45,374 bases of DNA from NCBI GenBank assembly GCA_018920345.1, contig JAHLMN010000010.1, positions 1 through 45,374 of the forward strand. Direction: 5' to 3'. Under the pieces are notes generated by a model. It had not been told where the DNA came from. It searched no databases and saw nothing but the letters and a program-made list of their open reading frames with translations. Shown here piece after piece: positions 18,315-28,145 of this stretch (the first letter of the stretch is position 1; each line of letters opens with the position of its first letter). The stretch comes from Candidatus Aenigmatarchaeota archaeon. Lineage in GTDB: Archaea > Aenigmatarchaeota > Aenigmatarchaeia > CG10238-14. The position numbers were made by a program, and so were the translations under genes.

Positions 18315-20111
18315 GTGGAAAAAGAGGTGGTTGTATTAGCTAACGAGAAATATATTAGGCAGCCCATTGTGTCGGTCCTCGGACATTAGCCGGCTTAACA
18401 GCAGCTAACCGAAAATGTAGACCATGGGAAGACTTCTTTGTTAGATGCAATTAGAGGTAGTGCTGTTAATGCAGCAGAGCCAGGGCAAATAACACAACAT
18501 ATAGGTGCAAGTTTTGTTCCCGCAAATGTAATAAAAAATGTTTGTGGAAACTTGCTTGAAAAATTAAAGATAGATATAATTATTCCTGGTCTGCTTTTTA
18601 TTGATACGCCTGGTCATGAGGCTTTTATAACTTTAAGAAAAAGAGGTGGGTCGGTTGCTGATCTAGCTGTTCTGGTTGTTGATATAAACGAAGGCTTTCA
18701 ACCACAAACAGATGAATCTTTAGAATTTTTAAAACAATTCAAGACTCCTTTTGTTGTTGCTGCTACTAAAATTGATTTAATATTTGGTTGGCAGAAAAAA
18801 CCTACTACTTGTTTTCAAGATAGTTATGGCTATCAACCAAGAGAAGTTCAAGATGAATTAGAGGCAAAGCTATATTCTTTGGTGGCTCAGCTTTATGAAA
18901 GAGGGTTCGAAGCAGAAAGATTCGATAGAATAACTGATTTTAAAAAACAAGTAGCAATTGTTCCTTGCTCTGGAAGAACAGGGGAAGGTATATCTGAGTT
19001 ACTTGTTATGTTAGCAGGTTTAGCACAAAGGTTTTTGAAAGATAATCTTATTTTATCAGAAAAAGCAAGAGGAAATGTTCTTGAAGTAAAAGAAGTAAAA
19101 GGATTAGGTACAACAATAGATGCAATAATTTATGATGGTGTAATTAGAGTTGGTGATACTCTAGTTGTAGGAAGTAAGAATGGAATAATAATAACAAAAA
19201 TTAAAGCATTGCTAAGACCACCTGAGCTTAAAGAATTAAGAATGGAAAAAAAGTTTGATTATGTGAAAGAGGTTGTTGCAGCTGCTGGAATTAAAATTGC
19301 TGCACCTAATCTTGAAAATGTCATCGCTGGCAGTCCTATTGTTTGTGTAAAGAATGAAGAAGAAATAGAAGAAGCAAAAAGAATAATAGAAGAAGAGACA
19401 GAAAAAATAGAATTTACAAAAGATATAGAAGGTGTTTTAGCAAAAGCTGACACATTAGGTAGTTTAGAGGCTTTAGTAAAAATATTAAATGATAATCAAA
19501 TACCTATTAAAAAAGCTGAAATAGGTCATGTAACAAAACAAGATGTTATAGAAATAGATGTAGTTAAAGATGAGGATAAAAAGGCAATTTTATGCTTTAA
19601 CGTTGATTTGTTAGAAGAAGCAGAATTATTAGCTAAAGAAAAAAAGATACCTGTCTTCAAAAGCAACATAATTTATAGAATAGTTGAAGATTATAAGAAA
19701 TGGAGAGATGATAAGAAAGAGAGAGAAAAGTTAGAAAAATTAGAAAGTGTTATTAGGCCTGCAAAAATAAGAATAATTCCTGGTTTTGTTTTTAGAAATA
19801 GACAGCCTGCTATTGTTGGTGTAGAAGTATTGGCCGGTGTTTTAAAAGTAAATACACCTTTGGCTTTAGAGGATAAAAAAGATGTTGGAAAAGTGAAGCA
19901 AATACAAAAAGAAGGTAAAAATGTCAATCAAATAAAGACAGGTGAGAAAGCAGCTATATCTATGGATGAACCTACTGTAGGAAGGCAAATAAATGAAGGT
20001 GATATTTTGATAAGTGTAATTACTCCACATAATTTGAGAATATTAAATGAAGTCTGGGACAAGTTACAAGACGATGAAAAACAACTTTTAAGAGAGTGGG
20101 GAATGGTTTAA
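18315..20111 (+). CDS. infB: Translation initiation factor aIF5B (IF-2-like), split by a 30-nt intron: exon 1 18315-18384, exon 2 18415-20111
   Basis: Exon 1 VEKEVVVLANEKYIRQPIVSVLGH, exon 2 VDHGKTSLLDAIRGSAVNAAEPGQITQHIGASFVP...IDTPGHEAF...ATKID; joined frame gives 588 aa. Confidence 0.88.
18385..18414 (+). other. Putative 30-nt archaeal BHB-type intron within the aIF5B gene
   Basis: ATTAGCCGGCTTAACAGCAGCTAACCGAAA; in-frame TAG and TAA; TCGG-[ACA]-TTAGC...GCTAA-CCGA-[AAA] folding; excision restores GHVDHGKT. Confidence 0.82.
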
Positions 20112-20513
20112 AAATTTTTTTGCTTTATTTAAAGCAATTTTTTCATCATTAAAAAAGAGCATTTTTTCTGCTTTATCAAATTTAACCCATTTATAATCTA
20201 TTATCTGCTCCTCTTGATCTATTTTTGATAATTTTTGATTTTTATTTGCAAAAACCAAAAAAGTATTGACATTTACTATTTTATTTTCAGGAGTAATATA
20301 TGAGTAATTATAAATTTTGTCCAATATTTGAAATTTTTTCAAACCTGTCTCTTCCTCTATTTCCCTTTTCAATGCGTCTTCATCATTTTCATTATTATTT
20401 TTTCTTCCTTTAACTAAACGCCATAAAAATTTATCGTCATGATAACCTTTTCTTTTTATTATCAAAATCTCTTTTTCCTCATTAAATATTACTGCTTGAA
20501 CACTATCAGTCAA
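20088..20513 (-). CDS. NUDIX hydrolase
   Basis: Nudix box KGRKNNNENDEDALKREIEEETGL (G...REIEEETGL). Confidence 0.8.
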   Translation of the reverse strand: MTDSVQAVIFNEEKEILIIKRKGYHDDKFLWRLVKGRKNNNENDEDALKREIEEETGLKKFQILDKIYNYSYITPENKIVNVNTFLVFANKNQKLSKIDQEEQIIDYKWVKFDKAEKMLFFNDEKIALNKAKKFLNHSPLS

Positions 20514-21258
20514 AATCCTTCAACCTCCCCAAAAAAGTCCCATCAAGTAAATAAAGTTCACATTTATCTTTATCTATCATTTCATTCATCACAGGGTTTA
20601 TAAATTCTTTTTTTATCTTTGAAACATTTATATTTGAACCACTCAAAAGCTTATTAAAAGCAGGCATAACCAACAATTCAATTCTTCTCGGTTTTACATT
20701 AAATTTTTCTTCTATTTTTTCTTTATTCAATATACATTTTATCCATACAGGCTCTATTATTCTATGACCTAATTTATCAACAAATAAAAGAGTAGGATGA
20801 ATGTGGCTGGTTATTACATATCTGCTTTCAAGTAATTCTTTCTTAGGCCATGCATGACCATGAAAGAAACCATAAATTTTTATTTTAAATCCTTTTGAAT
20901 CATAAACTTCTATATCTTCAGGCAACATATCTTTTAGAAAAGTATCATGGTTACCTAGACAAACAGATATTTTTACTTTATCCTTTAAAGAGTCGAAAAA
21001 TTTTGGTATATCTCTCTCCTCTAAATAGTTTACACCAGGAACTTGATGTTTAACATCACCTAAAATTATTAAATGTTTTGCTTTTGTTTGTTTGAGAAGT
21101 TTGTCTATTTTTTTTAACATTTCTCTTATCTGTGCAGGTATGTTTATGCCGCTCTTACCTAATTCATATTCAAAACCTATATGAAGATCCCCTATAACTA
21201 AAGCATCTATGTCATCAATATACAAAGCTGGCTCATTGAAAACAAATCTTATTGCCAT
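20506..21258 (-). CDS. Metallophosphoesterase (archaeal MJ0037-like)
   Basis: GDLHIG, LGDVKH, CLGNHDT, FHGHAWP, TSHIHP. Confidence 0.82.
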   Translation of the reverse strand: MAIRFVFNEPALYIDDIDALVIGDLHIGFEYELGKSGINIPAQIREMLKKIDKLLKQTKAKHLIILGDVKHQVPGVNYLEERDIPKFFDSLKDKVKISVCLGNHDTFLKDMLPEDIEVYDSKGFKIKIYGFFHGHAWPKKELLESRYVITSHIHPTLLFVDKLGHRIIEPVWIKCILNKEKIEEKFNVKPRRIELLVMPAFNKLLSGSNINVSKIKKEFINPVMNEMIDKDKCELYLLDGTFLGRLKDFD

Positions 21259-21312
21259 ATAAAATTATGCCTGTTTTAATTAATTTATTTGTTTAAGATA
21301 TTAATTATTTTT

Positions 21313-22791
21313 ATGAAAACTTTAGGTACTGTAGTATCAAATGAAAATGGTCCAAACACGCTAGAATTTGATTTTGCAATTAATGACAATTCTGTAAGAA
21401 AAGGTCAATTTGTACAAATAAATGCCGATAGTACAATAATAGCAAGAGTTGATGAAATATATAAAACAAATAGATATTTTTCAAGAGTCGAGTCTGTCAT
21501 AGAATATGAAAGGGGTGGCAATCCTATTAATGAGGCTTTTCCTGTAGATAGATGGGAATATTTAGTTGCTAACTGTAGCATACTTGGTACTTTTAATGAA
21601 GGAAAAATAGATAGATTGACATTTCCTCCGTCACCAGGATCAAAAGTAGTTGAAATTGATGAAAAAATTTTAGAAAAATTTCTTGGTTTTGATCAAAAAG
21701 GTTTATGGTTAGGAAAAATATTTCATCATAATTTAGAAGCAAGAATAAATTTGACGAGACTTTTGCAAAAACATGTAGCAATACTAGCCATGTCAGGAGC
21801 AGGTAAAAGTCATTTAGTCAGTGTAATAATAGAAGAATTATTAGATAGAGAAAATTCTCTAGGTAAACCGGCTATAATAGTTTTAGATCCTCATGGCGAA
21901 TATAAAAAATTCTCCCAAGATTCTTTTTATAGAAAATATACCAAAGTTTTTGATAAAGAAAGTATAAAAATAGGTGTTTCAACTTTAAAGGCCAGTAACT
22001 TTGGAGATTTTTTAGAGCTTTCTAATGCACAAAAAAGAGAATTGAATAAAGTTATACAAAATATGAAAAAAGAAAATTATGATTTAGATGATTTAATAGC
22101 AGAAATAGATGCTAGTGACATAAAAAGTCCTACAAAAGAAAATCTTTCTGGCGCTTTAAGCATGCTTAAGGCGTTTGATTTATTTGATAAATACACAAGA
22201 CCTGCTATTGATTTTTTGGCTAAACCAGGTCAATTAAGTATTTTAGATCTATCTGATTTTATAGAACTAAAAGAAAGACAAATGATTGCTTCTTATTTTT
22301 CTAGAAAATTATTTTTTGAAAGAAGAAATAATCACATTCCACCTTTTTTGCTTGTTATAGAAGAAGCTCATCAGTTTTGTCCTGAAGGAAAAAAAGAAGA
22401 AGCCTTGTCAAGAAGCATAATAGAAACTATAGCTAGAGAAGGAAGAAAGTTTCATGCTTCTTTGATGCTAGTATCGCAAAGACCAATAAGGCTTAGTACA
22501 ACAGTTCTTTCTCAATGTAATACTCATATTGTTTTAAGAGTTACAAATCCTTATGATATTGAACATATAGCTAAAAGTTCTGAAGGTATGAGTGGAGATT
22601 TGATAAAGAGTTTACCTGGATTAAAAACAGGTGAAGCTATTGTTGTTGGAGAGGCAGTTAATTTTCCTATAATGTTAAAAGTAAGGGAAAGAAAATCCAG
22701 AAAATCTGAAATAGAGAAAACATTTGAAGAAGCGATGATTGAATTTAGTTTAAAGAATAAACTAAGTAAAGAAGATTTGGAAAGTTTTTAA
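21313..22791 (+). CDS. herA: HerA-like DNA translocase/ATPase
   Basis: MSGAGKSHLVSVIIEELL, VLDPHGEY, LLVIEEAHQFCPEG, VSQRPIRLSTTVLSQCNTHIVLRV; ATG 21313 preferred over 21289. Confidence 0.85.
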   Translation: MKTLGTVVSNENGPNTLEFDFAINDNSVRKGQFVQINADSTIIARVDEIYKTNRYFSRVESVIEYERGGNPINEAFPVDRWEYLVANCSILGTFNEGKIDRLTFPPSPGSKVVEIDEKILEKFLGFDQKGLWLGKIFHHNLEARINLTRLLQKHVAILAMSGAGKSHLVSVIIEELLDRENSLGKPAIIVLDPHGEYKKFSQDSFYRKYTKVFDKESIKIGVSTLKASNFGDFLELSNAQKRELNKVIQNMKKENYDLDDLIAEIDASDIKSPTKENLSGALSMLKAFDLFDKYTRPAIDFLAKPGQLSILDLSDFIELKERQMIASYFSRKLFFERRNNHIPPFLLVIEEAHQFCPEGKKEEALSRSIIETIAREGRKFHASLMLVSQRPIRLSTTVLSQCNTHIVLRVTNPYDIEHIAKSSEGMSGDLIKSLPGLKTGEAIVVGEAVNFPIMLKVRERKSRKSEIEKTFEEAMIEFSLKNKLSKEDLESF

Positions 22792-22812
22792 AAAAAGAAA
22801 AAAAGAAAAAAT
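22790..22812 (-). terminator. T-rich (minus strand) terminator for the pilin gene
   Basis: Minus-strand T tract directly after the pilin stop codon. Confidence 0.35.
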
Positions 22813-22817
22813 ATAAT

Positions 22818-23177
22818 TTACCATGTTTTATATAAAGTTCCACTTGCTGGTTTCAATACACCATCTACATCATAGTTTATTGTTACAGAGCAGCTGTTAG
22901 TTGACCATGTGCATATTCCTTGTAAATCAACGAAAATTCTGTCACCTGCTGAATAAGTATTACCATTATATGTGAGGTCTCTACCTGCTATTAAAACTAA
23001 ATGAGTAGCATTATGAGCTGAATAAGTTACATCTCCTGTAAATCCTGTATATGGCACTGTTGATTTCTGTTTAAAGACACCCATTGCATACAATGCTGCT
23101 ATTACTACTACTATTATCAATATGGCCCAGCCATATGTCATCAAGTATTCCATTGCAGCTTGTGCTTTTTTCTTCAT
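22818..23177 (-). CDS. Class III signal peptide pilin-like protein
   Basis: MKKKAQAAMEYLMTYGWAILIIVVVIAALYAMGVF. Confidence 0.85.
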   Translation of the reverse strand: MKKKAQAAMEYLMTYGWAILIIVVVIAALYAMGVFKQKSTVPYTGFTGDVTYSAHNATHLVLIAGRDLTYNGNTYSAGDRIFVDLQGICTWSTNSCSVTINYDVDGVLKPASGTLYKTW

Positions 23178-23251
23178 ATATTCACCGATAAAGTATAATT
23201 GGTTTTAATCCTTAATAAATCTTTCAAAAATATATAATAACCTAATAGTAA

Positions 23252-24010
23252 TTACATTATTTCAATCTCTAATTTTTTTTGTTTAAACATTTGTGCTATA
23301 TCTTCAAACCCACTATTTGACCAAAAAGAACTCATATTTTCAAGATATTCTTTTATCTGCATTTTTAAATCTTCATCTAAATTATTATCATCTTTAATTT
23401 TTTTAGAAATTGTATAAAATTCATCTAGATATTGACTAATTTTTATTTTAGCATTAGAAGTTGATAATTTTAGCATTATTTCATAGATTTTTTGTTTATC
23501 ATTCAACAACTCTATTCTTTTATATATTTCACCAATTTTAGCATTCATATTTTTCATTGCTATAGAAATTGTATCCTTTATCTCATTTAAAGAAGTTAAA
23601 GTGTTTTTATTTAAACTAGAATTTTTATTCATATTTATCTTTGATTCTAATAAGACTATTTTGTTTTCAAGTATACCAAATTGCTTTTGATAATTTTGTT
23701 TTAAATTTTGAAAATCATACAACAAAGTAGAAAGGGCTTTTTTTAACTTTTCTTCATTTTCCCCTTTTTCTTTAATCATAACTATTTCGTTATCTTGTCT
23801 TGTTATTTTTTCATTAATCTCAAACAATAGGCGTTGGTTTTTTTCTAAATCTTGAAATAACATATCTAACTTTTCTTTGTTATCTGTTGAAAGAGTATAT
23901 GATGCTTGTGACATGGATATTATTCTCTCCATATCTTTCAAAATTTTGTCATATTTTATTTGTATATCCTCTATTGTTTCTAGCATTGTCTCTAGTATTT
24001 TTCTTTTCAT
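23252..24010 (-). CDS. Coiled-coil protein
   Basis: Heptad-rich composition; ATGA-type overlap with upstream gene. Confidence 0.65.
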   Translation of the reverse strand: MKRKILETMLETIEDIQIKYDKILKDMERIISMSQASYTLSTDNKEKLDMLFQDLEKNQRLLFEINEKITRQDNEIVMIKEKGENEEKLKKALSTLLYDFQNLKQNYQKQFGILENKIVLLESKINMNKNSSLNKNTLTSLNEIKDTISIAMKNMNAKIGEIYKRIELLNDKQKIYEIMLKLSTSNAKIKISQYLDEFYTISKKIKDDNNLDEDLKMQIKEYLENMSSFWSNSGFEDIAQMFKQKKLEIEIM

Positions 24011-26247
24011 TTTTTTAACCTCTCTTGAAGAGATTTTAAAAACATTTGCTCCTCAATTTCTTCTTTTGCCTTTTGTAACTCAAAATCTTTTCTTATTTCA
24101 GCTAATTCTTTCTTTGTTTCATCTAATAATTTCATAGAAACATCCTTAATTGATTTGATTTCTTGCATCTCCTTTTCTATTTTTTCTGATTTGAACTTTT
24201 CTAAAGAAGACAATCTTTTTTCAATATCTATCATTCTAGAACTGATTATACTTATCTGACCTGCAAATTTATTTAATGCCTCCTCTAATCTAGATAATTT
24301 GTTTTCTCTCTTTTCATAATCCTCCAATTTTATGAACATTTGATCCATAGATTCGATATATTTTGATATCTTTCCTATTTTTCCATTCAAGGAATCTATT
24401 AATTCAATATTCTTAGATGAAACATTCTCTAAATTATGAATTTTTTCAGAAAGATGATTTATAGAATCTACTTTGTTTTTAATCTTGAAAAATTCTTCAT
24501 AAAAATAATTCATCTTTTCAGGATCAAAAAATGAAATTTTATCTGATATATTCTTTATATCCTCAGATATTTTATTTCTAAAATCATTATTTTCTTTTAA
24601 AATATAGTTTATTTTATCTTCAAACTTATTGTTAAGAGAAAAAGAATAGTTTGCTGCTTCAGATAATTTTTTACTAACATCATTCAAAGCTGTCTCTATA
24701 TTAGAAATTTTATTTTCTATATTGCCTCTTTCTGTTTTGATTCTTTCTTGTATCTTTCTCTCTATTATCTCATCTATTCTTTCTAGATCTTTTTTAACAT
24801 CATCTAAGACAAAATCCATTTTTCTATTTAAATCATCTTTTATTTTTGTATAATATCCTAGAATTGTATTCAAGTTTGAATGAATAACTCTATTTTCTTC
24901 AATAACAGATTTTATTTTTAATTCTATATCACTTATTCTTGTTTCAAAAGATCCCTTTTCTGTTAAAGTATCTTCTTGTATAGAATTTAACCTCTCTTCT
25001 AAATTAAATGTCTTTTTATCAATGAAACCGGTTAAATCATCCACTCTTTTTCTATTCAACTCCTCAGATAATTTTATCTTATCTTCCAAATCTTGTTTTA
25101 AATCAACAATTTTACTATTGAACTTTTCATTAAATTCATTAAGCCTAGAATCAAAACCATTTATAATAGTATTAAACATTTTATTAAGAGTAACTAGCTC
25201 TTTGTATTCATCATCTAGTCTATCTAACTCTGTGTGAAACTCTACTATTTTATCGTTTAAATATATTTTCATCTCATCTATTCTATTAGAGTAATTTTCA
25301 TTGCTTGCTCTCAATGATTCTTCTATTTTTTGTCTAAATTCAGAAAAGGATTCTTTGAATTTTTTTTCTAAATCAAAATATCTACTTTCATTTAATTTTT
25401 CAAAAGAATCTATTTTAGAATTTAATGAATTTATAATACCATTAAAATATCCATAAGCATCATCAATTTTACTTTTTACATTATTTTCCAAGTTTTGAAT
25501 TTTACTATCTGTTTCTATACTTATTTTTTCTATTTCTTTTTTCAAATTATCTTCAGAAGCATTAATTTTGTCAGATAAAGTCAATACATTTGCTCCTATT
25601 TTTTCATCCATTAAATCTATTTCTTTTTGTATTTTAGCCCCAAGATCTTCATTTATCAAGTCCACTTTATTGTTAAATATCTCAAAAAGAGACAATAGCT
25701 CTTTTCTTGTATTATCCAATATTGCTGTTAACTCTGTTATTTGATTATTTATAGAACTTATAGAATTGTCAAAAGATGTTTTGTCAACCTTAATTTCATT
25801 AAACTCTATCAGTTTCTCATCTAATCTTTTATCAAACTCAAACAAATTTTCATTTACTAATTCAGTTGCACCAATTATTTTCTTATTGAATTCATCTATT
25901 TCTTCTTTTATATCATCTAATCTCTCATCAATCAATTCCCTATGTTTATCTAGATAATCTTTAACATCCTTTTTAGTGTTTTCATAAATATCTTTTATAT
26001 CCCTATCAAAATCCTTTTTTATATCAGAAAGCTCTAACTTTATTTTTGATAAATAATCTTCTATATCTTTTATTTTCTTTTCTAAATCTTCAATGTTTTT
26101 TTCAGTATTAATTAACTTGGATGTTGTTCCTTTTTCAAATTTTGATAATTGAAGAAGATGTTTTTTACTTTTTTTTAACTCTTTTTCAATAGAATCTATC
26201 TTATCGTTAATCTTCTTTAACTTATTGTCATCCCCCAATTTCATCAC
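24007..26247 (-). CDS. Large (746 aa) coiled-coil protein in pilus operon
   Basis: Long heptad-rich sequence without recognised enzymatic domain. Confidence 0.7.
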   Translation of the reverse strand: MMKLGDDNKLKKINDKIDSIEKELKKSKKHLLQLSKFEKGTTSKLINTEKNIEDLEKKIKDIEDYLSKIKLELSDIKKDFDRDIKDIYENTKKDVKDYLDKHRELIDERLDDIKEEIDEFNKKIIGATELVNENLFEFDKRLDEKLIEFNEIKVDKTSFDNSISSINNQITELTAILDNTRKELLSLFEIFNNKVDLINEDLGAKIQKEIDLMDEKIGANVLTLSDKINASEDNLKKEIEKISIETDSKIQNLENNVKSKIDDAYGYFNGIINSLNSKIDSFEKLNESRYFDLEKKFKESFSEFRQKIEESLRASNENYSNRIDEMKIYLNDKIVEFHTELDRLDDEYKELVTLNKMFNTIINGFDSRLNEFNEKFNSKIVDLKQDLEDKIKLSEELNRKRVDDLTGFIDKKTFNLEERLNSIQEDTLTEKGSFETRISDIELKIKSVIEENRVIHSNLNTILGYYTKIKDDLNRKMDFVLDDVKKDLERIDEIIERKIQERIKTERGNIENKISNIETALNDVSKKLSEAANYSFSLNNKFEDKINYILKENNDFRNKISEDIKNISDKISFFDPEKMNYFYEEFFKIKNKVDSINHLSEKIHNLENVSSKNIELIDSLNGKIGKISKYIESMDQMFIKLEDYEKRENKLSRLEEALNKFAGQISIISSRMIDIEKRLSSLEKFKSEKIEKEMQEIKSIKDVSMKLLDETKKELAEIRKDFELQKAKEEIEEQMFLKSLQERLKK

Positions 26248-26283
26248 AAATAAAAAATAGATTTTTTATAATATAAATCCTAA

Positions 26284-27258
26284 TCATATGGGAGATAAAG
26301 CAAAAAATTTAAATATCATTAATTTTGATAAGAAAAATATTCCTATACTTAAAACCAAAAGTATTGGTATATATTTTATCCCTGCTCTTTCTGTACCATC
26401 TTTTATTAACCCTATAAGCAAACCCCCAAATATAGATGTTATAGCTAATGATGATAAAGAATATCTTAACAGAAAAGAATTATCTATTTCTATATTTTGT
26501 ATTTTTATAGGTATTTGGGCTGGCATAGAAACTTTATCTAAGTTTATATTGCTGCTTATAATACTCATAGTTTCAATTAGATGATTACTTGTAGCTAGCA
26601 AAACAGGTGCTCCTATACCAACTGCAAAGAATATAAAAATTGCATAAACCATAACTTGAGCAGATATTTCTTTTTTTATTAATCTTGACTCCCTTATATC
26701 ATTAGCCAAACCATCTAATAAATTCTGCAAACTTCCTCCTTTAGCCATACCCTCTGATAAAAGTTTTACTGTTCTTTCAAGTGTTTTTGAATTAATCCTT
26801 TCTGGAATAACCTTAATTGCATCTTCAATTGATTCACCTGATAGTGTTTTTTTGGCTGCTCTTTTTATCTCTTCCTCTAAAGGCCCAAATTCTGGTCTAG
26901 CTGTAAGCATTAAAGCTTTATCTGGCGTCAAACCCGATCTTATGTTAGAAGAAAATAAGCTTAAAACATCTGGTAGTATTTCATCAGCAAAATTAGCTCT
27001 ACTATCAGCAACAAGAATAAGAGTTACATGCATAAAAACTTCAAAAACAACAAATATTGCTAAGGCAAATATATAGGAAACATTTAACAACCAAAAAAGT
27101 ATATAGAAAGAGATCAAAAGCATCAAACCATACAATATTGTGAATCCAACAAATTTTTCTTCAGGAATTGAAAAGTTTGCATATTTTAAATAACTTTTAA
27201 CCCATTCTCTATAAAATTTTGGCATGAGTTTGTATAAATATCTATATATTCCTATCAT
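26284..27258 (-). CDS. Type II secretion/pilus assembly membrane protein (TadC/GspF-like)
   Basis: Multi-TM; LFSSNIRSGLTPDKALMLTARPEFGPLEEEIKRAAKKTLSGESIEDAI. Confidence 0.82.
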   Translation of the reverse strand: MIGIYRYLYKLMPKFYREWVKSYLKYANFSIPEEKFVGFTILYGLMLLISFYILFWLLNVSYIFALAIFVVFEVFMHVTLILVADSRANFADEILPDVLSLFSSNIRSGLTPDKALMLTARPEFGPLEEEIKRAAKKTLSGESIEDAIKVIPERINSKTLERTVKLLSEGMAKGGSLQNLLDGLANDIRESRLIKKEISAQVMVYAIFIFFAVGIGAPVLLATSNHLIETMSIISSNINLDKVSMPAQIPIKIQNIEIDNSFLLRYSLSSLAITSIFGGLLIGLIKDGTERAGIKYIPILLVLSIGIFFLSKLMIFKFFALSPI

Positions 27259-28145
27259 ATCTCCATCGCCGGTCTTCTATTTTTTATCATTCCTATAAAT
27301 GAGAATTGAAAAACAGCAACAGCAAACAATATCAACCAAAATGTTTGCTCGTTTATACCTATACTAACAAATGAAGAAAGAATTAAAAGAAATGTTATAC
27401 CTAGATTAGGTATTATAACTGCTGTCATCATATACATCATTGCTAAAGGATTTAACTGAGAGCCATATCTTCTTATAGCTATTCTTTGCTCATTTGACAA
27501 GCTAGAAACCATTGCTGATAATGTATCGCCTAGATCAGAGCCAGAACGCATAGAGTTTGTAATTTGCCATATTGCCCTTCTAAAATATAAAGATGGGTTT
27601 TTGACAGCTAGTTCTTCTAAACTATCTATTTCAGGTGTGCCAGTAGAAATTTTTTTAATTGCTTTTTTGAATTCTTCTGAAACCAAACCATAATCAGCAT
27701 TTGCAACAGACACTAAACTATCAAATAAAGTGACTCCAGATTTTATTTGTATTTGTAGATGTCTTAAAGCAAAAAGCAAGTTTTTTTCAATTTCTCTTAC
27801 TTTTTTTTCTACCAGCACATTAGGATACATTATTATATTGAATGTAACAACAAAACCAAGAATAAAAGAAAATAGTATGTGAAGATTTAATGCCAAACTC
27901 AAAGAGAATGTTTTTGATATAATAAATAATATTGAAAATACAAGAAAAAACCAAAATATGCCAGCGAAACATGCTATAGATAAATATTCACCAGCATCAG
28001 CATTTATCTCACATCTATCAAGTTGAATACCTAAAGTGGGGAAAAGTTTTGATAATTTTTTTCCAAATCCATAAAAAGGTTTAGCTATTTTTTTAGCTTG
28101 TTGTAAAGGCATTGGTAAAAAAGGTATTGTATTCATTTCAACCAT
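27255..28145 (-). CDS. Type II secretion/pilus assembly membrane protein (TadC/GspF-like), second copy
   Basis: IQIKSGVTLFDSLVSVANADYGLVSEEFKKAIKKISTG...NSMRSGSDLGDTL. Confidence 0.82.
   Translation of the reverse strand: MVEMNTIPFLPMPLQQAKKIAKPFYGFGKKLSKLFPTLGIQLDRCEINADAGEYLSIACFAGIFWFFLVFSILFIISKTFSLSLALNLHILFSFILGFVVTFNIIMYPNVLVEKKVREIEKNLLFALRHLQIQIKSGVTLFDSLVSVANADYGLVSEEFKKAIKKISTGTPEIDSLEELAVKNPSLYFRRAIWQITNSMRSGSDLGDTLSAMVSSLSNEQRIAIRRYGSQLNPLAMMYMMTAVIIPNLGITFLLILSSFVSIGINEQTFWLILFAVAVFQFSFIGMIKNRRPAMEI

Noticed and set aside
18336-18343. TTAGCTAA in exon 1, same words as the intron hairpin arms
   Set aside because: Short self-complementary AT-rich word; probably coincidence, with no second coding disruption there.
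18380-18440. Explaining the split aIF5B by frameshift, stop readthrough, programmed bypass or intein
   Set aside because: The frame is unchanged and two stops occur within 10 codons, so simple readthrough or frameshifting fails. 30 nt is far too short for an intein. The BHB-like fold and exact restoration of GHVDHGKT favour splicing. Translational bypass cannot be fully excluded without RNA data.
22790-22812. Poly-A/T tract as a repeat element
   Set aside because: Better explained as an archaeal T-rich terminator between convergent genes.
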